This document shows, one piece after another, positions 6,241 through 9,464 of a DNA stretch of 9,464 nt. The first letter of the stretch is position 1. Each line of letters begins with the position of its first letter. The notes under the pieces are model-generated. The model saw nothing but the letters and a program-made list of their open reading frames with translations. It was not told where the DNA came from and made no database searches. The stretch comes from Oribacterium sp. UBA3737 (GTDB taxonomy: Bacteria; Bacillota_A; Clostridia; Lachnospirales; Lachnospiraceae). Both the position numbers and the translations under genes were made by a program. Location of the stretch: positions 1 to 9,464 of the forward strand of contig DFGZ01000087.1 in NCBI GenBank assembly GCA_002371295.1, written 5' to 3'.

Positions 6241-7137
6241 ATGGACACATTTGATATAGACGAGGTAATTGACGAGCGTAAAACGCTCTATACAACAGAT
6301 GATCCCCTTACAGGCAGGATAGAGGTCTGTGAGGGTTATTACGAAGAAGATTTCATGCGCTTTCTTCTGGTGGATGGTTCCATGCAGTCGGCGGAGCTTC
6401 TTGAAAGAAACGGAGAGCCGGAGCTCCCCTTTGATTATATGGAGAGCTTTAACTGGATATTCAGACTGAACAAGAACATCAGGAGGACACTTCTTATAGG
6501 CGGCGGCGGATTTGCCTACCCGAAGTATTATCTTCATAAGTACCCGGAGCGTTATATCGATGCTATAGAGATCAGTCAGACGGTCATCGATGTTGCGAGA
6601 GAGTATTTCGGGCTGAGAGATCTGGAAGAAAAGGCGGAAAATCACCTCAAGGTCATAGTTGGAGATGGCAATGCTTATCTCATAGATCTGGCACTGAAGT
6701 TAAGAAGTTGTGAAAATAAGAGAACAGCTGCCGGAAAAGATATAAAAGGGGCGACTTCGGAGGAAAGGATTGGAGCCACGGCGGAAACATGCGCTGACGG
6801 AATAACAGATTCCCTTACCAAAGCAGAAGCTGATGAGAAAAGTGAAACTATGAAGTACGATGTTATCCTGAACGACGCCTTCGTAGGACATAAGTCCAGT
6901 TCGCTTTTAAAAAAATCCGCAGAGCTCATAAAGGCCTGCCTCAATGAAGGGGGGATCTATGCGGCGAATCTGGTGATTCCCCTTAAGGGACCGGGAAGCA
7001 AGCAGCCAAAGAAAGATATGGAGGTCTTTCAAGAAGTTTTCAACTACACCTTCCTCCTTCCCTGCGATGATGAGCTTAACCCTTACGCGCCCCAGAACTG
7101 TGTATTCTTTGCATCAGATACACCATTTGAGATGTGA
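6241..7137 (+). CDS. Spermidine-synthase-like SAM-fold protein
   Basis: The fold is that of the spermine/spermidine synthase family, a Rossmann-type SAM or decarboxylated-SAM binding domain. Motif I is LLIGGGGFAYPKY (84-96), the acidic strand-end residue is E110 in IDAIEIS, and D142 lies in VGDGNAY. The strand carrying the family's catalytic-site aspartate reads YDVILNDAFVG (206-216). True SpeE enzymes have a D-S-x-D-P motif there, which is missing, so polyamine synthesis is doubtful and a methyltransferase-like role is possible. Residues about 152-205 are a charged, low-complexity insertion (K/E/A/T rich) just before that strand. The 298-aa protein starts at the ATG at 6241, with a modest AGGA at 6230-6233. 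hisJ follows 14 nt after its stop, implying one transcript. Confidence 0.75.
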   Translation: MDTFDIDEVIDERKTLYTTDDPLTGRIEVCEGYYEEDFMRFLLVDGSMQSAELLERNGEPELPFDYMESFNWIFRLNKNIRRTLLIGGGGFAYPKYYLHKYPERYIDAIEISQTVIDVAREYFGLRDLEEKAENHLKVIVGDGNAYLIDLALKLRSCENKRTAAGKDIKGATSEERIGATAETCADGITDSLTKAEADEKSETMKYDVILNDAFVGHKSSSLLKKSAELIKACLNEGGIYAANLVIPLKGPGSKQPKKDMEVFQEVFNYTFLLPCDDELNPYAPQNCVFFASDTPFEM

Positions 7138-7151
7138 AAGTGGAGGATGTT

Positions 7152-8099
7152 ATGGAATTAAAAGCTAACTATCATACACATACCACATTTTGTGACGGTT
7201 CGGATACTGCAGAAGATGTAGTAAAAGAAGCAATAAAAAAAGGCTTCACTCATCTTGGCTTCAGCGGGCACATCGACCCCGGAGTCAGGATGAATTTTTC
7301 GGAATATGATAAAGAGATAAGACGGTTGCAGGAGAGTTACAAGGGAGAACTGGATATCCTCCGTGGTGTTGAACTTGATAATGTATACGATCCTGAAGCA
7401 GTACCGGGAGTTGAATATTACATAGGTTCCACTCATTTCATTCCTGTACCGGGAAGTGAAGTCTGGGAGAGAACAGTCGAGAACGGAACTCATCTTGAAA
7501 CAGATCCGGATTCCGGACTTTGCGGAGTTGATGGATCTGTTGAAGCACTTCACGATAACTGCTGTAAATATTACAATGGTGACTTCTATGAGATGTCAGC
7601 GAAATACTTTGAGTTCGAGTCTCTGATATGTGAACGCATGAACCCTGCCTTTATAGGCCATTTTGATCTCATTACAAGATTCAATGATCTGTCAAAGGAA
7701 GATGGGGGACATTTCCTGGATGAAACTTCGGAAAAGTATCTTGGACCTGCAAGAAAAGCTCTGGATAAACTTGTAAAGTACGGTATTCCCTTTGAGATAA
7801 ACTGCGGAGCCATAAATCGGGGCAGGAAAAAGGAAGCATATCCAAGACCGGAACTTTTGAAGTATTTGAGAGATATCGGAGGAGAGATACTTATTTCATC
7901 CGATGCCCATCAGAAAGAGCTTCTGGAGGGAGGTTTTGAAGAAGCATTGGAAACTGCAAAGAAAGCAGGATTTAATCATGTGAATATACTGGTGAGAAAT
8001 CCGGGAGATAACTTTGATGCCGGAATCTACAGACCTGCGAAGAATACCCGGGATTCAGATGGAGGAAGCCTCTACTGGAAGAAAGTGAGCATTTCATGA
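7152..8099 (+). CDS. hisJ: Histidinol-phosphatase, PHP family (HisJ)
   Basis: HisJ removes phosphate from histidinol phosphate, producing the substrate of HisD. It is the Gram-positive alternative to the HisB phosphatase domain. PHP metal ligands are visible in order: H8 and H10 (YHTHTTFCDG), D15, H40 (FSGH), E74 (GVELD), H95 (STHF), H170 (IGHFD), and D251/H253 (SSDAH), enough for a trinuclear metal site. The protein is 315 aa, longer than B. subtilis HisJ (268 aa), with an extended C-terminal tail after about 285. The ATG at 7152 is chosen because GGAGG lies at 7142-7146; an in-frame GTG at 7134 overlapping the previous stop is less likely. It sits apart from the main his cluster but close to it. 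A related PHP phosphoesterase with another substrate cannot be fully excluded. Confidence 0.88.
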   Translation: MELKANYHTHTTFCDGSDTAEDVVKEAIKKGFTHLGFSGHIDPGVRMNFSEYDKEIRRLQESYKGELDILRGVELDNVYDPEAVPGVEYYIGSTHFIPVPGSEVWERTVENGTHLETDPDSGLCGVDGSVEALHDNCCKYYNGDFYEMSAKYFEFESLICERMNPAFIGHFDLITRFNDLSKEDGGHFLDETSEKYLGPARKALDKLVKYGIPFEINCGAINRGRKKEAYPRPELLKYLRDIGGEILISSDAHQKELLEGGFEEALETAKKAGFNHVNILVRNPGDNFDAGIYRPAKNTRDSDGGSLYWKKVSIS

Positions 8100-8123
8100 T
8101 GTGGGTGTCAAAAGTCGATATCG

Positions 8124-8159
8124 AACCTTATAGTTCATCAGGGGGAAAAAACCTTATAG
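8124..8159. repeat. 10-bp direct repeat AACCTTATAG
   Basis: AACCTTATAG occurs at 8124-8133 and again at 8150-8159, 26 bp apart start to start, with GGGGG between them. It lies in the gap after hisJ, about 70 bp upstream of the pheS promoter. It could be paired binding sites or chance. No convincing terminator for hisJ is visible between 8100 and 8229. Confidence 0.3.
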
Positions 8160-8229
8160 AGCCTGAGCCAGACCGGATAAACTATTAGGCACTTTGAATG
8201 ATGTATAGTTGATATTACCCAAAGTTATC

Positions 8230-8258
8230 TTGACATTTTCAGCAGAAAGAAATATGAT
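8230..8258 (+). promoter_or_regulatory. Strong sigma-A promoter of pheS
   Basis: A consensus -35 TTGACA (8230-8235) and a -10 TATGAT (8253-8258, five of six matches) have the optimal 17-nt spacing. Transcription would begin near 8265, just upstream of the T-box leader, giving an untranslated leader of about 340 nt. Confidence 0.85.
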
Positions 8259-8287
8259 GAACAAAGTTTTAATCTAATAAACTTAAA

Positions 8288-8540
8288 GACGTTGATGGTG
8301 CACAGTAGTACAGAACCATCTCTCTAAAGAGAATGACCGTGAGGCGCTGAGAGCGGTCTGAGAGATATCTGATATGAATTTTCCCACCTGAGTCGTCCGG
8401 GTGAAGTTACAGTAGTCCGGAACGTGAATGCGCGTTAAGCATATTGAGAGTCTGATGAAGTGTTTATGCGCTTTATCTGGAACAAGGGTGGTACCGCGAT
8501 GATTCGTCCCTGTGTTGTAAGACACAGGGACTTTTTTTAT
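8288..8540 (+). promoter_or_regulatory. T-box riboswitch (tRNA-Phe responsive) of pheS
   Basis: The conserved T-box core AAGGGTGGTACCGCG is at 8484-8498; its TGGT can pair with the ACCA 3' end of an uncharged tRNA with discriminator A, as expected for tRNA-Phe. Stem I is recognisable: GAC (8288-8290) with GTC (8392-8394), GGTG (8297-8300) with CACC (8385-8388), an AGTA in the specifier loop (8304-8307), ATCTCT with AGAGAT (8318-8323 and 8361-8366), and GACCG with CGGTC distally (8335-8339 and 8354-8358). The 3' side of the specifier loop contains GAATTTTCCC (8376-8385), offering TTT or TTC, both Phe codons. TCCGG/CCGGA (8396-8400 with 8417-8421) begins stem II/III. Uncharged tRNA-Phe should favour the antiterminator and allow pheS transcription. 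Confidence 0.95.
8506..8538 (+). terminator. T-box regulated intrinsic terminator
   Basis: GTCCCTGTGT (8506-8515) pairs with ACACAGGGAC (8522-8531) around a 6-nt loop, followed by seven T residues (8532-8538). Its 5' arm can instead take part in the antiterminator with the T-box core, the standard switch of this leader class. Confidence 0.93.
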
Positions 8541-8606
8541 TCGCGATAAGCGTTTCTGAAAGAATCGCCGAATCCGCATTATATCCGCATTAATAAGGAG
8601 AAAAAC

Positions 8607-9464
8607 ATGGAAAACACAAAGTTGGAAGAGCTGAAGAAGCTTGCTTCGGATTGTATCCGTGAAGCGAAGGATACCAATTCACTTAATGATATCCGGGTAA
8701 AATTTCTTGGTAAGAAGGGTGAGATCACTTCCCTGCTTAAGTCTATGAAGGATCTGAGTCCTGAGGAAAAGCCTAAGTTCGGACAGATGGTCAATGCTAT
8801 CCGTCAGGAGGTTGAAGAGGAACTTCAGAAACACATGACAGAGCTTCAGGAGAAGGCCAAGGAAGCAAAGATGGCTGCTGAAACCATCGATGTTACACTC
8901 CCTGCAAAGAAGATAGCTTACGGTCATGCTCATCCAAACACAAGAGCCCTTGAGGAGGTCGAAAAGATCTTCGTAGGTATGGGCTATGAGGTTGTTGAAG
9001 GACCTGAAGTTGAGCTTGATGAGTATAACTTTGAGAAGCTCAATATCCCTGCAGGACATCCTGCAAGAGACGAGCAGGATACCTTCTATATCAATGAGAA
9101 CATCCTTCTCAGAACCCAGACTTCATCCGTACAGGCGAGAGTCATGGAGCAGGGAAAGCTTCCTATCCGTATGATCTGTCCCGGCCGAGTTTTCCGTTCA
9201 GATGCTGTTGATGCCACTCACTCACCTTCATTCCATCAGATCGAAGGTCTCGTTATCGACAAGCATGTTACTTTTGCAGATCTCAAGGGAACACTTGATA
9301 CCTTTGCAAAGGAGCTTTTCGGACCTGAAACAAAGACAAAGCTTCGTCCTCATCACTTCCCGTTTACAGAGCCTTCAGCAGAGGTCGATGTATCCTGCTT
9401 CAAGTGCGGCGGAAAGGGCTGCCGTTTCTGTAAGGGAGAGGGCTGGATCGAGATTCTGGGCTGC
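8607..9464 (+). CDS. pheS: Phenylalanyl-tRNA synthetase alpha subunit, 3' truncated by window end
   Basis: PheS is the catalytic alpha subunit of the alpha2beta2 class II synthetase that charges tRNA-Phe. The frame is open for 286 codons to the window end. The N-terminal 1-90 or so is the charged helical, coiled-coil tRNA-binding arm. The catalytic domain follows: HPARDEQDTFYI (151-162), LLRTQTSSVQAR (167-178), class II motif 2 around GRVFRSDAVDATHSPSFHQIEG (193-214), and FPFTEPSAEVDV (251-262). A four-cysteine set C264, C267, C272, C275 is typical of clostridial and bacillar PheS. The motif 3 region and the stop are beyond the window. The start at 8607 follows AAGGAG at 8595-8600. It is controlled by the T-box leader just upstream; pheT would be expected next. 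Confidence 0.97.
   Translation, partial: MENTKLEELKKLASDCIREAKDTNSLNDIRVKFLGKKGEITSLLKSMKDLSPEEKPKFGQMVNAIRQEVEEELQKHMTELQEKAKEAKMAAETIDVTLPAKKIAYGHAHPNTRALEEVEKIFVGMGYEVVEGPEVELDEYNFEKLNIPAGHPARDEQDTFYINENILLRTQTSSVQARVMEQGKLPIRMICPGRVFRSDAVDATHSPSFHQIEGLVIDKHVTFADLKGTLDTFAKELFGPETKTKLRPHHFPFTEPSAEVDVSCFKCGGKGCRFCKGEGWIEILGC

Noticed and set aside
6238..6645. 135-codon minus-strand frame opposite the spermidine-synthase-like gene
   Set aside because: It is opposite a coding gene with clear SAM-fold motifs and has no supporting start signals or family likeness.
1..9464. CRISPR array, transposase, integrase or defence genes
   Set aside because: No regularly spaced repeats and no matching protein families appear on either strand; the coding content is metabolic and housekeeping.

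Overview
The window looks like a chromosomal stretch from a Gram-positive anaerobe of the Clostridia, most likely Lachnospiraceae; a Butyrivibrio-like genus is only a guess. The reasons are strong GGAGG-type ribosome binding sites, a T-box leader controlling pheS, a PHP-type (HisJ) histidinol phosphatase, a stand-alone hisI, and ordinary intrinsic terminators. Every main gene lies on the + strand. No phage, transposase, CRISPR array or tRNA/rRNA gene was seen.

Region 1 (1-4498) is a histidine biosynthesis cluster: the last codons of an upstream gene (possibly hisG), then hisD, hisH, hisA, hisF and hisI, closed by a clear intrinsic terminator at 4460-4498. HisH and HisF form the glutamine-dependent IGP synthase. 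HisA feeds it ProFAR-derived substrate, HisI acts two steps earlier than IGP synthase, and HisD makes the final two oxidations. hisB, hisC and a HisE (PRA-PH) domain are absent here and must be elsewhere if the pathway is complete. The gaps around hisD are unusually long and contain inverted repeats, most strikingly a set of tandem hairpins just before the hisD ribosome binding site.

Region 2 (4499-6128) holds a Nudix hydrolase of unassigned substrate and an MscS-type mechanosensitive channel. Between them, at 5084-5238, is a 155-nt segment closed by a perfect 12-bp inverted repeat with further nested helices. It is a candidate structured RNA, and I do not recognise it as a known class.

Region 3 (6129-8099) is a probable two-gene operon with its own promoter: a spermidine-synthase-fold, SAM-binding protein with a low-complexity internal insertion, followed 14 nt later by hisJ. 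hisJ supplies the histidinol-phosphate phosphatase step that links this region back to the histidine cluster.

Region 4 (8100-9464) contains a near-consensus promoter (TTGACA-N17-TATGAT), a complete Phe-type T-box riboswitch with terminator, and pheS, which runs off the window's end. The T-box couples transcription of phenylalanyl-tRNA synthetase to uncharged tRNA-Phe.

Most of the window is ordinary metabolism. The parts that deserve a second look are the untranslated structures at 50-193 and 5084-5238 and the odd spermidine-synthase-like protein.
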